Positions 1 through 49,600 of a DNA stretch of 64,000 nt are shown one piece after another. Under the pieces are notes generated by a model that was given only the letters and a program-made list of their open reading frames with translations, ran no database searches and was not told the DNA's origin. The position numbers and the translations under genes were made by a program. Origin of the DNA: Paragorgia papillata (lineage: Eukaryota > Cnidaria > Anthozoa > Scleralcyonacea > Coralliidae); contig JAWNZC010000337.1 of NCBI GenBank assembly GCA_035771165.1, forward strand, positions 4,021,501 to 4,085,500, given 5' to 3'. How positions within the stretch are numbered: the stretch's first letter is position 1; the number at the start of each line of letters is the position of its first letter.

Positions 1-385
1 CCAATATAGCCCTTTTCAATCTTTCCACAGCTATTTCTCAAAAAAAATTTATCCATTTCCCGGTTTTGCTCTTATTAAAAATATAATCATTAATTTAAAA
101 CTTTGAACTATAGGCCGTATAGTTCCAGAGTTAATTCTCTGTCCTATATAAAGTTACTAGAAAGTTTAAGATTTGACTACGAGTGCATTGTACGAGTACG
201 ACTATGGATCGTTTTTACTCACGTGATCGGTGGACGTTATAGGGTATAATGAAACAAATTGCAATACAATGAAACTCAGTGAAAGTCTTTTTATGTGTGA
301 AACTCGTTTATGCAACTTGTGCACGGTAAAGACAATGTATGTTTTGTACAATTAAACATCGATCCATGCATTGCATAGTTTTGAC

Positions 386-782
386 TAAAGCCCCGCACAG
401 ACGACCAGGCTTTTCTTGACAAGTTCCTTGAAACTTACAAAATGTAAGTTTCAAGGTAGCTTTCCTTGCTCGTGTGTACGATGAGCACGTTTTTCCCCAA
501 CAATTTTCCTTGACAAGTTATAATTGCTCGCGTGTCTACAGTTGGACACGTTTTCCTTGACGGCAATGATCGCGTAATAAGCTGAGGAGATGATCTTGTC
601 AAGTTTTCCTTGACGACTATACACACGAACAAATTTCCTTGTTCAAAAGCTGGCATGACCAGCTTTTGAACAAGGCTCCTTGTCGAGGAAAAACTTGTCA
701 ATTTGTGTCGTACACACGAACAAATAAAACTTGTTAAGGAAAAACTTGTCAAGGAAAACTTGGTCGTCTGTGCGGGGCTTTA
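386..782. mobile_element. 397-bp palindromic DNA element (MITE) with TA ends
   Basis: Terminal inverted repeats AAGCCCCGCACAGACGACCA flanked by TA on both sides. Inside are repeated short units of TTTTCCTTGACAAG in both orientations. No coding capacity. Confidence 0.85.
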
Positions 783-904
783 ACGTGAAAAAGAAGTCAA
801 TTTCAACAAGTCTCATGATCTTTTAACGTCAAAAATAATACACACGCCATTATACGTTTGCATGCACGAAGCTCAACAACGTACAGATTAGCAAGGGCTC
901 GCCA

Positions 905-1035
905 GCAATAATATGAAATAAAATGAAATAAAAATAAATTAAAATAAAATAAAACAAAACAAAACAAAACAAAATAAAATAAAATAAAATAAAAAAAAAA
1001 AAATATAACAAAATAAATGAAAAGAAATAAATAGA
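905..1035. repeat. AAAAT/AAAAC pentamer microsatellite
   Basis: Imperfect runs of aaaat and aaaac with a central A tract. Confidence 0.9.
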
Positions 1036-2521
1036 AAATAATTGCACGCTGAACAGTTCAGAAGACCAACGACAAAAAACGATATTGAATTAATATTTAT
1101 AAATAGAACGAAAATAACTTAGAATTCATGTACACATCTATTAAATAAGTTAAGTTTTTAAATTTAAAAAAAACAAACAAACGGGCCATGCCAGTTTAAT
1201 ATATTCATTACAATATTCATGTTGATAATAAAATACTGTTTATAAAAAATTACTGAAGGCATCACAGTTCAGTGTGAATTATATAGCACAAATCTCATCT
1301 ACACAATTCGGTACCAGCACAGCGAAGAAGAACAACAGTAGGTTATTCGCCTGAAACAAAAAAGACAGTGCAGATCTAGATATTAAGTATTAGTAGAAAC
1401 CTACTAGTATACTAACTAGGAGATTACAAGTGTTACTTGCCCAACACATGACAAGTTCACCGTTCCAAATCAAGGAGGACATTTAACTGATAGGTTTGAC
1501 AAGTATAATAGCAGGGAAATGGCTGGTGTTTGCTAAAGAATATTTCCCTCGGACAGGATCGGACAAGAAAGTTTTATTTGTCATGTGAGCTCTCAAGCGG
1601 AACTATAGTATATTTTGAGACAATAGACAAACTTTCTTGTCCGTTCCTGTCCGAGGACTGTTTTTCTAGAGAGAAACTAGGCTTACAGTTCTGTTTCTGT
1701 AGTTTGTTGTGTATTACTGTATTTCTGTAGCCGCTACTGAAGCATGAGGAAAATGTTGTCGAAAAATGTGAAAAAAATGTATAAAATGTTATAGCTTTCA
1801 TGGAGTTTAATCATAATATAACGAATGTTTCTCCCAAATCGATACCAGGAAACAAATATAAAATCAAGAATAAGCAATTTTTATCGCTAGATTTTTCTCA
1901 CGTTTCTCACACAACAAACTACAGGTATAGCAGAGGTGGGAAGGTATTTCCGTTTTGACTGTAAAGGTGAATATATTGCATGCGCATGTTCATCTTTTGT
2001 TTGATCGATCGTTTTGGGCCGTCTTCAGTCATCACGGGAATGATTGCTGTTAAATAGCTGCACAATACTGTTTTTACTTGTTCAACAATTGTCTAAAACA
2101 AGATACACAAATACTTCCTGCACCTAAGCAGCTTATATCAGACGAGACTCGATTTATATACGAATAATCTACGCCTACGCGGAATATTATCTCAGACATG
2201 TTGAACAGTCTTCAAAAACGAAATATTATGTAATATATGAACGAGAGCGAGTGTTTCACCGGGGTGTCCAAACACGAGAAAACAATGTATGAAAACACGA
2301 GCGCGTAGCGCGAGTGTTTTTGTTGTTTTCGAGTGTTTGGGTACCCCGGTGGGACACGAGCTCGAGTTGTTCATATGACTTCTCAAATGAGTCCGAACTG
2401 GAGATAGTTCTCGCGAGAAAAGTGTATGTACTGGTCGTGGTATTAATCTTGAGTAACAGCAATTTAATCAATAAATAACAGCAATTTTGAGTGTGAATTT
2501 TTGTTGGGATGACTATGACTT

Positions 2522-2591
2522 TGCATGCGTAATTAAGATATTTGAGGAAGATCACTAGTGACTTTCATCAAATATCTTAATTACGCATGCA
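2522..2591. repeat. Near-perfect 24-bp inverted repeat hairpin
   Basis: Arms TGCATGCGTAATTAAGATAT and its complement flank a 22-bp loop. Confidence 0.8.
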
Positions 2592-3092
2592 GGAAAAATC
2601 TATTGAATACTTTGTAGTTGAAGGTGTTTCACTGGGATATCCAAATGCCATCTCGTGATCAAATGGGCCTTTATTATTGGTTAATTAGCTCATGAATTAT
2701 TCATGAATTTGAGAATTGCGGTTGAAAATGTAACTTCTAGAAATACATCTTGTAAGATGATTAGAAATTACAAGTATTGTGTTGTGTTGAAACAAAAGCA
2801 CTAGTCTAATATATATAGGACAGGTGTTGAGGTGGGGCAGCGTGGGAAAAAGGTTCCAAAGTAAAGGTCAGCGACTGCGGAATTGGGACTATTATTGACG
2901 ACACGCAGACAAATGTTTACATATAGGGTTAGGCTATTTTCTTGATGCATGCATACTATAGTTAATGTGCTGTTGTGAAAGCATGTGGCGTTATATTTTT
3001 AACAATTTATTTCTGGAGCGAGGGGTATTCCACAAAAAAACTACCTCAAGGGATGAAACAACCCGAGGGCGAAGAATACCCCGAGCGAAGGG

Positions 3093-3353
3093 TCAATGAT
3101 TTATAGATGATAACGAAACATATAATCTTTTCAAAAAAATCTTAAATAATTTAAAAAAAGTTAGCTTAACTTTTGTCAGCTTTTCATTGTCTGTTTCCAT
3201 TCTGTTGACATTAAGTGTCGCTTCAAGGCTTCTATATATAGATGCGCTCTTTGTTGCTTTCTTTGTATTTTCTGAATTCTTATTTTCTTGTAACCTAACA
3301 ATCTTCTTGTCAACATCTGAATGTTCAGGCGAAACGTCTTCTTGTTCCGCCAT
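3093..3353 (-). other. Coding-like stretch of unknown origin
   Basis: An 86-codon frame starting MAEQEDVSPEHSDVDKKIVR with high E, K and N content, unlike random AT-rich sequence. Upstream is a typical GGAACAAGAAG start context. No domain recognised, no splice partner found. It could be a first exon of a gene running left out of the window, or part of a mobile element. Confidence 0.3.
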
Positions 3354-3987
3354 TGTTGACAGCTTCGTAAATCGTGCGTGGCATTCACGTGTGGTACAGC
3401 GGGGAATTTCACTTTAATACCAGGGGTAATTTGGTGATTAATTGTCCCGTAGTACAAATCAAGCTTTCTGACTGGGCAACTTACAGTTGAGGTATACTAT
3501 TAATTAACATTTCATGTTAAAATAAGCTTGTATATAGTAAACCATGCTCATTCTTATGTTTAAATTAACTACAACGTTGAAGTATCGGTTAATGCCTTGG
3601 TGAGTCTTTTCTAATCCAAATTAATACACAAAGCTGCAGTTTTAGCGATCATCTCCACATGAGCTTTCAGTAAAGGAAATACCTCTATTCAACCATAAAA
3701 ATTAGGGATTGGAGTATATAGGGTCTTGCCATTTTAAGCCATTTGTTAGGTGGACCATTCCACAAGGTATGTGTTCAAGTTGAAGCGATTTTAAGTCCTG
3801 AACAATGTGAAACGTTTAGAGTACCACTACTAAAATTAAAGAATATGTTTAAACTTGGATTATAGAAGTTTTCTACGATCTTCCAGTTTGTCATTAAGTT
3901 TGTACTTTATTATAGTAATCCAATTTGTTATGAACAAGATATCGTCGAAACACGACACTAAAAAAATAACATAGAAAAAAATCTTAC

Positions 3988-4050
3988 TTCTTCCTCTGTG
4001 CGACCTTGAAGGATGTGCTTCTGATATTCTTCTAATGATCGACACTTCGC
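3988..4050 (-). CDS. Probable NDK-module protein exon 11
   Basis: 21 codons (AKCRSLEEYQKHILQGRTEE plus E) between a CAG acceptor and a GTAAGA donor, phase 0 at both ends as required after exon 10. The helical, charged content would fit the region between the two halves of module 5. The competing acceptor 10 bp upstream breaks phase. The small size leaves real doubt. Confidence 0.5.
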
Positions 4051-4093
4051 CTGCGCACTATAATGAGAGTAACAATAAACAATTATTGGATGG

Positions 4094-4198
4094 GACTTTT
4101 TTGATATCAAGAATTATCAAGGTCAAAGTCTGTGTTATCTGCCGAAGCCGAAGGCTGAGGCTGATGAGACCTTGATAATTCTTGATATCAAAAAAGTC
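4094..4198. mobile_element. 105-bp foldback element
   Basis: 31-bp perfect arms beginning GACTTTTTTGATATCAAGAA around a 43-bp loop. Lies just upstream (minus-strand sense) of the probable exon 11. Confidence 0.75.
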
Positions 4199-5399
4199 GG
4201 ATTCAATAATATTCAATAATTGTTTTATTATACGTTTCAGTTGAAAATGTAAAGAAAATCACTCTCCCAAAACGAAAAAATGCAGTCCAAAGACAGTTGC
4301 TTCCCCCCCCGCGCTTTTCTTCGGTTTGTCAGCTCGTCAGTGGCGTCACGTCAGCACATGCATGATAAGTCCTTTTTCCTACAGATAATACCTCCAGGAA
4401 CTACAGATAATAGCATTGTGGGCTCAGAATCAAACAATTACAGCGGCAAATACAACTAAAAGTGCAGATATAAATAATTCTTACCAACTTTCTGACCAAT
4501 TATAATCAAGGATTCGAAAAAAAGTGGATAATAATAGTAATTATAGTTACCTCCGTCTCGGTAACTAATCTATTCATAATTATTAAAGTGTGGAAAAAAA
4601 CTACATATATAAAAAGCAACTTTCAATACAATGCAGGCCTATATACAATGGGGTGTTCATATAAAGGCGAGGCAGTCCTTTTGGTATATAAAGCTAGGCT
4701 TATAAGCTAGCCCCCTGGGTTTTACCTCGCGCGTTTATATGGGAAGTGCCAGTTCGCCTACCAGGGCTAGCTCGCTTAGCCGAGTCTCCAGAGTTAACTG
4801 TATTTATTCTCCAAAGAAACCTGGAGTCCCATTTTTGCGTATAAGTTTTCACATAAACAAGCCGAGCTTGTAAGTTGTTGACAAAATGCTGCTGAAGACA
4901 AATTTTGTCGGTTGTATATGGAGCTTTGGCTTGCTAGCCCTTCTAAAAGTCCCAAAACGAAAAAAGTGCAAAACATCGAAAATTTCCAGCTCTCCTATAT
5001 GGACGAGATCTCGGGTAGTCAATAGCGAGATTTTGGCAAGAAAGGCCGGCCCTTCTTTTATATAAACAAAAATAGAATTGAGAAAAAAGTTAAAGGCACT
5101 CGGAAATGCACTCCAAGGTTTTCTCTCTCAAAAATCTATAATTATAACAAGTGAACTAAAATGTGACTTCGCAAGTTTGGCTTTCTTCTACGCAAATTTT
5201 TCTAATAAAAAATGCATTTTAATTAATATTTTTTTCCATCGCAGAAAGGCAACATACAAAGACAACATACCTTTCAATAATTGTATCAAAACAGGTAACA
5301 GCATTGTCTCTTTGTAAAGCAATCACAATACATGGTCCTTCTGTTAGTTCATTTTTCTATATGCAAAGAAAATTAATTAAAAGTGAGTTGGTAAAACTC

Positions 5400-5575
5400 G
5401 ATTAATTAATTAATTGAATAGTTGATTGATTGATTGATTGATTGGTTGATTAATTAATTGATTTAATGATTGGTTGATTGACTGATTGATTGACTAAATA
5501 TACCTGATAGATTGATTGGTTGATTATTGATTGACTGATTGATTGATTGAATGATTTGGGCCATGGATTGTTTGC
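5400..5575. repeat. GATT tetramer repeat
   Basis: Degenerate tandem gatt/aatt/ggtt units. Confidence 0.85.
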
Positions 5576-6066
5576 TTGATTGATAAGATGGAATTTAGTG
5601 ACTATTTTAATATTAAAACATGGCAATTTTGGCAATTTCGCCAGAGTTTATCTGGAAATCAGCAAGAATTTGAAAAAACCCCAACACATTTTGGGCATGT
5701 ATATTGTCAATGCCAGCACTATTGAGTTCTTGCACGTATTCCCAAGCTGGGTGGCAAATCCATTTAAACAAAAGGATTACCATTCATTATTTGGTCCACT
5801 AAACGTCGGTACTTGGAAGTTGCCACCAAAAATGGCGACTTTGACGTCACCTGCAAGAGCCCAATAGAGCAATGTGCCCTGAAACAAGAATTGTTCCAGA
5901 AGTGTTTCATGCAAGTATAAACAGCACATCTCAATTCAAACGTTAATAAAAACAAAACCTGCCATGCAGTTCAATATGAATGTACCAAAACCAAACATGT
6001 TGATCACTTCGTATAAAAAACACATTTGCTTTACTGCACGTGCTTTATAAATCAAAAGACTATTAC

Positions 6067-43182
<37,116 letters not shown>

Positions 43183-43461
43183 TATAAGGAAGTTTCGAAA
43201 GCCATCTATGAAGTCTTATTTTGATAAAATCTTTACAGCAAACAACTTGTTTTCGCCTCGGTTTTCGCTGGCTTGCATTTCAACTTTGGTCGTCTAAATT
43301 TTCCCGCTTTTGCAAGTGGTGAGAAATATTTGCTGACGATTTTCGAAATATTTTCGATACCCTTCCAGTTATTATCCAACGTTATCCAAGTCTATCCTGC
43401 ATATTTCATTCACATCCCTAACTTTCCTCGGTTTCACCCCACAAAAGAACAAAAATACAAA
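43183..43461. promoter_or_regulatory. Shared divergent promoter region, NDK-module gene and TRAPPC4
   Basis: 279 bp separate the two start codons, which point away from each other. Both 5' UTRs and the core promoters must lie in this interval unless there are non-coding upstream exons. No obvious TATA box at a convincing distance on either side. Confidence 0.6.
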
Positions 43462-43633
43462 ATGGCGATCTTCAGTGTGTTTATTTTAAACAAAGCCGGC
43501 GGTCTTATTTATCACTCTGATCGCTTTTCTTCTAAAAGTGACGTGGAAAAGACGTTTAGCTATCCTCTGGATATAGTTATAAAAGAAGACGATAAACTCA
43601 CTGTTATATTTGGGGAAAGAGATGGAATCAAAG
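43462..43633 (+). CDS. TRAPPC4: TRAPPC4 exon 1
   Basis: Encodes the N-terminal longin beta-strands ([19 protein letters not shown]) and [12 protein letters not shown]...FGERDGIK. Donor GTAATT in phase 1. A hAT fragment begins only 17 bp beyond this exon. Confidence 0.96.
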
Positions 43634-46600
43634 GTAATTTTATTCATTATTTACAAGTTTTCTGCCAGAAACACAAGCATGTTTGCTTGGTCTGGCTTTA
43701 ACTGGGCTCTCTGTGCAGTTATAACCTGACCAGCTTTACTAAATAGTCTCTCAGACGGCGAACTGCTGGCAGGAATTGCCAGATATTTCCATGCTAGCTG
43801 ACTAAGCAAAGGAAAGTTGCAAGCATGACATTTCCACCACACTAAAGGGTTGTCATCACCATCAATTGTTTGGCTTCTGGTGTACTTCTCCATCTCCTTC
43901 TGCAATTGATTGTGTGGTGACTGTGACAGCGATGATATCTGCGACGACTTCCATACACCACGATATTCTTTTCTTTCTCTCAGCAGCATTGTTTGGTAGA
44001 CAGAAAGAGCGATAATTGGTTTTAGCATGTGCGCAATACCAATAATACCGTAGATTTCTATATTATCGGTTTTTCAAATTAAAATACTGAATAACTGATA
44101 TTTAAAAAAACCCCGATAATTATCGATATATTGATATAGCGCAACAACCCAGGGTCCTTGCGATATACATTGTTCAACCAAGATGGTGGAGGTAATGTCA
44201 TGTGCAAACAATCTATTCACAACTTTCCTCATGATGCATATGGTTTGATAACAACTATTAATAGTAATTGCGAGAATTTGCAAACACATAGCCGCACCAG
44301 GAGAAAAATTGAATCCAATTAATCAGATCATGTGAATTGGCCTTTGGTTGAGATAATCATCAAAGACACTGGTAGTGTAACTACTATAACAATAGAGCAC
44401 ATGTATGATAGCAATATGACAAAACAGGAAATGGCCAATTTAATTTGATAAAATACATATTAATACTATAGCATGTAAGAATTTGCTACTATGGTAAGTC
44501 AATTTTTTGAAGTCCAATGTCTAAGAACATCTCTGTGGATGCAGACATGCCTTGGGAGGAGGCTGTAAAAGCAACCTACTGTACTACAAACCATAGTCTT
44601 GGCACCTCTCTGCAGCATCTTGGGGTACATTATCTTCTTGGGGCTCATTATTTTGACATCACACCTGTCCTGTATCCTGCTGTTGATAAAGTGTAAAGAT
44701 GGGGTTCGTGCATTTTTATTGTTACCTTAATTATTATATTATGAAACAGAAATAAATAAATAAAACAAGATCTTTCTACATGTAGCATCATGTAATGTAG
44801 GAACTCTCTAAGACAGACCATCCACTGAAACCGAACGTCTTCACCAAAGAACAGCCCTAGTCCCTGTTGAACTCAACAGGTACTGTACAGTATGATTGAT
44901 ATTGCAGAGCTCTTTGAGTGAGGAGGAAGAGGAAGGTTACAGCGTCCCAGAGGAGGGGGAAGGTTACAGCTTTTTCCGGAAACGACTTCCTGAAGATCAA
45001 CGTCACCTACGTGGAGTTGGATTTGTGTCAATCTCATTCCCAGAACCCACATTCCCCTTACCCAGTGGGCGGGAAACGAGAGGCTCTGGGATAATCCGTT
45101 CATGCCATCACAGGATTCTTGTTATCTGGAAGAAGAGTAATCATGTTCATCAGCCAATGAAATATCGATGTGAAACGGATTATCCCAGAGTCTCTCGTTT
45201 CCCGGGTGGGGAACGCGGGCTCTGGGAATGAGATTGGATTTGTGTAGTCAAAACAGCAGTCAAACAGAGTTGCCAGTGAGAATTAGTGAGATGGTGATGA
45301 TGCTCAGAGCCGATTGCAAAGAACCAATGGGTTACCTACATCAGTGCATACAGGTATGCACCCAAGGACAATGATGCCTTTTACTGTACAAGTCTCTTGA
45401 CCAAATGCTGTTGAGTTCTAACACTAAAACAGATGATAGTGCTTGGAAAGCTTATGCAAAATGATAGCTACACTGTACGACTGTATCTCTATGCGCTGAG
45501 AACAATCGATCTCGTAGTTGCCAAAACGATCTTCTAGTGGAAAAACTAGTATGTCATGCATACACCCATGGTTGAAGCAATGGCATTTCCTGGACTATGC
45601 AGTAGAATGTCAAAAGCGTTCTCGATATGTGTGGAGCAGATTGATGAACAGACCATCGCATTGTCCGTACTTGTAAAATTCTGCGTAGCCATTCGGCCAG
45701 TAACTCAATGCCAACGGAATACAGTACATGTACAGCCAAATGTCTGAACTGTGCAGCACTTTGTGCACCAGAAAGGTGGACCAGGTGCACCCGAAGCTGG
45801 GTGAAGAACATGGACATGCATGAACCCCAAGACTTTGTTGTAGAAGAATGGGAGGTCTTTTGATCAGACATTGCCACGAGTACTTCTGCGGAATGCATTG
45901 GTTTTCGACAGCGGCATCACAAAGACTGGTTGGATAAGAACTCAGAGAAAATCAAGGCAGTGCTTGGAGAAAAGAACAAGACTCGGGTGCATGGCATCAA
46001 TCTCTAACCCAGGAACGACCTTCCTGCAAGAAAGAACCAGTGTGGATGCTGACGTGAACGATGCTTACGAGTTCTACGGAACTATCAAAGCAATTTATGG
46101 ACGATTGGATCGCAGCCTCAGCGCGCCCTCATCGCTTTGATGATGGTCCCCACCTGAGATTTCAAGTTTTTTGCTAAAAAAATTAAAGATAATGAATGAT
46201 AGATAACAAAATACTATTGGACTCAGTGGGACAGCCTGCGTTTGAAGGATGACATCTTTTAATGGAGTCACCAGATGGAGCAACTACAGTCTAGACACTA
46301 GGCCTTCTAGTTTCTGAGGGAGCTGGATCACTGATCTCTATATAAACTGGATAGGGCATTCCCTATGGCCAGCAGTCAAACATTTCGTGCCGGTCGCCGC
46401 CATCTTACGTAGTGGAACATATGACGCATTGCGGCCTTAGAACTTGTTCCCAATCCCAAGCGGTGGCCCTTTAGTGTTTTACTCTGGCTAACGCCAAACG
46501 ATTTTACTCGTCAAGGGAAAAGGTCTGGTGGTGAAAGGGTTAAGTACTCTGTGTCGGGGGTGTCGGAAAAGCCGTAAAGCAACGAAATTTAAAGGTTTTA

Positions 46601-49600
46601 CTGCTCAGTAATAGAAATAAATGCAAGAAATTAGCATCTTAAACCTTATTGAGTACTTCTTGTGTCTTTACATTCGTTTACATTTTCTTAAAATAACTTT
46701 GTCTGTTTTCAATCTACGAAAGCTTATGAACTTTAGTGGCGGCCATCTTGGGTAGTGGCACGTCATCATCCATCCAGTTTTATTGAGATCAGTGGCCTGG
46801 ATTCACAAAAAAGTTTAGTGTCTAGACTGGAGCAACAACCAGACTTTATAATCTATACTAGCCATGTAGTAGTGCCAAAGAAGTTAGAAGAGGAAATACT
46901 GCTCTGTGTGCATGTGATTCCTCGTGTATAATGGAGAAACAATAGACACAGACTACGTCACAGCTATATTCAACGTTGTGAAATAAAAGTAGCGTGCTGC
47001 GTAGGCAGTGTTGAAACAACAATCGAAATATAGTAAGGTTTAATAGATATACTGCCGAAACAGAGAACCTTCAAGTCTGACGTTTCTCTCTGACCTTCGC
47101 TCGAAACGTTAGTTGGTTAGACTCCTACGTTCTCTGTTTCGGCAGTATATCTAACCTTACTATATTTCGATTGTACATTCAACGTTGTTTTGTTAAGATT
47201 TTGGCTTCTAGTCCCAACCAAAAATCAAACACTAACCCTCATTCCACCCATAACCCTAACCTTAAAAGAGCAAATGCCACTCAAAACTAGCGTAAAAATG
47301 ATTGAAAAATTATTTGTCTTCTTCCCGAGGAAGCAACCACAATATGCACATAATTGCAATGAATTAATTTTCTTTTTTTTGGTTTTCTGAACAGTTGGAT
47401 TTAGTTTATTGGCTATTAATGGCGAGGCAGTAAGTGCAAAACAGCTTCCAAATGGTACTGATGCTTTGGCATTCATTAAAGATCCGAACAATTATCCTGT
47501 TTCCTTGAAGTTTGGACGAACTAAATTGAGTACAAATGAGAAGATCATGTTGGCAAGCATGTTTCATCCGTAAGTTGATTTTGACGTGTGACTATGATAT
47601 ATATTTACTTTTGTCTATTCCTTTACTCTTTAGTATTATAATCTCTCTGAGCGACCACCTCTCGTATGTAAGCGACCACCTCTCTTAAGCGATCACCTCT
47701 CGTAAGCGACCACCTCTCTTAAGCGACCACCTCTCGTAAGTGACCAGCTCTCGTAAGTGACCACCTCTCGTAAACGACCACCTCTCGTAAGTGACCACCT
47801 CTCGTAAGTGACCACCTCTCGTAAGCGACCACCTCTCGTAAGTGACCACCTCTCATAAGTGACCACCTCTCGTAAGCGACCACCTCTCGTAAGCGACCAC
47901 CTCTCGTAAGTGACCACCTCTCTTAAGCGAGCACCTCTTGTAAACGAGCACCTCTCTTAAGCGAGAACCTCATGTAAACGACCACCTCTCGTAAATGACC
48001 ACTTCTCGTAAATGACCACCTCTCGTAAGCGACCATGCACATCGATCACCTCTCTTAAGCGATCACGTCTCGTAAACGAGCACCTCTCTTAAGCGACAAC
48101 CTCGTGTGAACGACCACCTTTCGCAAACGACCATCTCTCGTAAACGACCACTTCTCATAAGCGACCACTTCTCGTAAATGACCACCTCTCGTAAGTGACC
48201 ACCTCTCGTAAGCGACCATGCATGCACAGCGATCACCTCTCTTAAGCGATCACCTCTATTAAGCGATCACCTCTATTAAGCGATCACCTCTCGTAATCGA
48301 GTACCTCTCTTAAGCGACCAATTACCTCTCGTAAGTGATTATCTCTCGTAAGTGATCAATCACCTCTCGTAAGCAACAATCTCTTGTAAGCGACCACCTC
48401 TTGTAAGCGACCACCTCTTGTAAGCGACCATCTCTCGTAAGCGATCACCTCTCGTAAACGAGCACCTCTCTTAATTAAGCGACCACCTCTCGTAAATGAC
48501 AACCTCTCGTACTGTAAGTGATTACCTCTCGTAAGTGACCACCTCTCTTAAGCTTTACATTATGTTAGCAATGTTCGACAAGTTATATTAACAACTTTAA
48601 GATTACATTGTGCAATATCTATAATAAATTTGCGATTTTTGACGACGCGTCTTAACGGACAAACCACGTAAACATGGTAGGACAACAAGTGACATTGCAC
48701 ACACACACACACACACTAACTTGCTTGCTTATTTGTATGTTTGGTTTTTACTTGTTTGTTTGTTTGTTTGTTTGTTTGTTTGTTTGTTTGTTATTTGTTT
48801 GGTTTTTACTTGTTTATTTATTTGTTATTTGTTTGTTTGTTTGTTTGTTTGTTTGTTTGTTTGTTTGTTTGTTTGTTTGTGGATTGGTTTGTTTGTTGTT
48901 TTTTAAAGATATAAAAACATTGATATGTGTAAATTGCGTCCTAGATTATATGCAATCTCAACAAAACTATCACCAGAACTTAAATCATCTGGGATTCAGG
49001 TCCTTGAGGCTGATTCTTTTAAGCTGCACTGCTATCAAACTGCAACAGGTACATGTAGGCAATGATTTGTGTTCCAATAATTTGACGGGTATTTAACAAT
49101 TATTCACTGCAGTCGAGGCAAAGCAAAGCAAAGCAATTAGGTAAAGCAAAGCAAAGCAAAGCAAGGTAAAGCAAAGCAAAACAAAACAAAGCAAAGCAAA
49201 GTAAAGCAAAGCAAAGCAAAGCAGAGCAAAGCAATGTAAAGCAAAGCAAGGTAAAGCAAAGCAAGGTAAAGCAAAGCAAACCAAGGTACAGCAAAGCAAA
49301 GCAAAGCAAAGCAAAGCAAACCAAGGTAAAGCAAAGCAAAGCAAAGCAAACCAAGGTAAAGCAAAGCAAAGCAAAGCAAAGCAAAGCAAAGCAAAGCAAA
49401 CCAAGGTAAAGCAAAGCAAAGCAAAGCAAGGTAAAGCAAAACAAGGTAAAGCAAAGCAAACCAAGGTAAAGCAAAGCAAAGCAAAGCAAACCAAAGCAAA
49501 CCAAGGTAAAGCAAAGCAAAGCAAAGCAAAGCAAACCAAGGTAAAGCAAAGCAAAGCAAAGCAAAGCAAAGCAAAGCAAACCAAGGTAAAGCAAAGCAAA

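Larger units (their letters stand above)
1..3987. other. Non-coding, repeat-rich flank
   Basis: Apart from the listed MITE, A-rich repeat, hairpin and the coding-like stretch at 3093-3353, I see only AT-rich DNA and small palindromes (for example GTGTTT...AAACAC at 2245-2350). The remaining 3' exons of the NDK-module gene might lie here or to the left; I could not identify them. Confidence 0.5.

Noticed and set aside
5775..5853. A possible exon after exon 10 on the minus strand (acceptor GCTCTTGCAG, VTSKSPFLVAT...)
   Set aside because: Phase fits at the left but content does not continue the NDK fold, and the sequence resembles the ATGGCGACTTTGACGTCA motif of dispersed repeats.
47640..48550. 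Repeats of 17 bp that could be read as CRISPR or as a repeat protein
   Set aside because: No spacers, and frames exist only because of the repeat; it is intronic to TRAPPC4.
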